Part shown: positions 63,168 to 64,000 of the stretch, piece by piece
Layout of the letters: every line of letters starts with the position of its first letter
Position numbering within the stretch: position 1 is the first letter of the stretch
From: Acetanaerobacterium elongatum
GTDB taxonomy: Bacteria; Bacillota; Clostridia; Oscillospirales; Ruminococcaceae
Assembly (NCBI RefSeq): GCF_900103835.1
Contig: NZ_FNID01000014.1
Location: 1 to 64,000 of the forward strand
Direction: 5' to 3'
DNA length: 64,000 nucleotides
Notes under the pieces: generated by a model
Seen by the model: only the letters and a program-made list of their open reading frames with translations
Told to the model about the DNA's origin: nothing
Database searches by the model: none
Position numbers and translations under genes: made by a program

Positions 63168-63497
63168 ATGGAAACCAATGATCTAAACATTATACGCCAG
63201 CTGCTTGACATGGATAAGAAAGCGCGCATGCTGGTTGAAAATGCCGAAAAGGAAAGGCAGAAGGCTGAATCGAATTTGGCAGATGAAAAAGCGCGTGTTG
63301 AGGCAGACATCCTGTCTAAGGCACAGAACCGCATTGTTAAGCTGAAAAACCAAACTGCCGATGAAACCTCAAAAGAAACAAACTCTATTGAGGAAGAAGG
63401 CCGGCAGATGATGCAGCGGTTAGAGGCAAACTTTGCACAACACCACACACAGTGGGAGGATGAACTGTTTAAGCGCTGTGTTTCAATGAGCAGGTAA
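63168..63497 (+). CDS. V-type ATPase subunit G/H-like coiled-coil protein
   Basis: 109 residues from ATG 63168, with GGGAGGTG upstream. Nearly the whole protein is one amphipathic, charged coiled coil (DKKARMLVENAEKERQKAES, then LADEKARVEADILSK). This is the pattern of the peripheral stalk subunit H/G (NtpF-like) of prokaryotic V/A-type ATPases. The next gene encodes subunit C, so the identification is supported by position. No membrane segment. Confidence 0.75.
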   Translation: METNDLNIIRQLLDMDKKARMLVENAEKERQKAESNLADEKARVEADILSKAQNRIVKLKNQTADETSKETNSIEEEGRQMMQRLEANFAQHHTQWEDELFKRCVSMSR

Positions 63498-63532
63498 GCA
63501 TTACTTATCACAGTATGGGGGGCGGGTACGGC

Positions 63533-64000
63533 TTGATTACAGATAATTTAAGCTACACCATTTTAGCAAAGGCCAGAGCCATGTATGGCAAACGGCTGAA
63601 GCCCGAGAACTATAAAGACCTTTTGCAGAAGCATTCGGTCAGTGAGGTTGCTGCTTATCTGAAAAACGAAACCTCTTATTCCAAGGCGCTTTCCGGCATT
63701 CAGGAGAACCTGATTCACCGTGGACAGCTTGAAAACCTCATCCGCAGAGACACCCTTATGAAGTTCCTGCGCCTTTCTCGGTACGATAGTTCCCGCGATA
63801 ACGGCTTTTACCACTATTACATGCTTAATATTGAAGCGGAACAGATTTTGGCGTGCCTGCGGCTGTTAAACTCCGGCCTGCTCGAAAGCTATATTGAAAC
63901 CCTGCCCGGTTACCTGCTGAACTACATCACATTTGACATTATTAAGCTTGCTCATGCAAATAACTTTGACGAGGTTTTAGAATCGCTCAGAAAAACCGAA
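63533..64000 (+). CDS. V-type ATP synthase subunit C, N-terminal part, cut by the window edge
   Basis: 156 codons to the window edge, no stop. The start is TTG 63533 with a G-rich site upstream; an in-frame ATG at 63515 is the alternative but has no ribosome binding site. SYTILAKARAMYGKRL at the start, YLKNETSYSKALSGIQ and LIRRDTLMKFLRLSRY are typical of the NtpC/AtpC (vATP-synt_AC39) family, the socket that joins the central stalk to the membrane ring. It follows the coiled-coil stalk gene by 35 bases; other subunits should lie to the right. Confidence 0.85.
   Translation, partial: MITDNLSYTILAKARAMYGKRLKPENYKDLLQKHSVSEVAAYLKNETSYSKALSGIQENLIHRGQLENLIRRDTLMKFLRLSRYDSSRDNGFYHYYMLNIEAEQILACLRLLNSGLLESYIETLPGYLLNYITFDIIKLAHANNFDEVLESLRKTE

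Overview
The window looks like chromosomal DNA of a Gram-positive, probably anaerobic Firmicute of the class Clostridia. I would guess an Oscillospiraceae/Ruminococcaceae-like lineage, but cannot name a species. The reasons are strong AGGAGG-type ribosome binding sites with some TTG/GTG starts, a CIRCE element before groESL, DegV and VanW proteins, collagen-like surface proteins, a GlgC/GlgD pair, the start of a V-type ATPase operon, and intrinsic terminators throughout. No rRNA, tRNA, CRISPR array or prophage was seen. The only clear transposable gene is a transposase tail at the left edge.

Layout. 1-1.1 kb: transposase remnant and a small DUF4489-like protein. 1.3-5.3 kb: pullulanase, an alpha/beta hydrolase whose membrane anchor is cut off by an in-frame stop codon, and an unknown protein. 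5.5-9.4 kb: DegV, a YdbC/PC4 protein, a small membrane protein, an ArsP/YraQ-type permease with its ArsR regulator and three matching operator palindromes, and a DinB-like protein. 9.5-16.4 kb: a surface glycoprotein locus of two collagen-like proteins and two paralogous family 2 glycosyltransferases. 16.4-20 kb: CheX, then an HD-GYP, ParA, ComFB-domain run that may be one cyclic-di-GMP-linked module. 20.1-23.2 kb: a surface protein with an IPETG sorting signal and a class B penicillin-binding protein.

23.3-32.2 kb: a purine operon (purE, C, F, M, N, a GNAT gene, a PurO-like IMP cyclohydrolase, a stand-alone AICAR formyltransferase, purD). Its leader carries a 45-codon cysteine-containing ORF followed by an intrinsic terminator. 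32.3-40.6 kb: SPFH and NfeD proteins, groESL, a lipid kinase, a GtrA protein, a possible small RNA, and a polar amino acid ABC transporter. 40.7-43.4 kb: vanW, dltA-like and dltC-like genes without dltB or dltD. 43.5-49.1 kb: a VOC protein and a two-component system divergent from a three-gene ABC exporter. 49.1-55.5 kb: glycogen operon glgB-glgC-glgD-glgA; the GlgA carries a lysine/alanine-rich tail. 55.9-64 kb: a surface lipoprotein, mfd, pth, glmU, and the first two genes of a V-type ATPase operon running off the right edge.

The most unusual signals are: a roughly 95-nt leader element with covarying hairpin stems found before both the parA-like gene and glgD; the HD-GYP/ParA/ComFB run; the short ORF plus terminator in the pur leader; the collagen/glycosyltransferase locus; the cysteine-rich loop of the permease; and the incomplete dlt cluster. 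All homology statements come from reading the sequence by eye; no database search was run.
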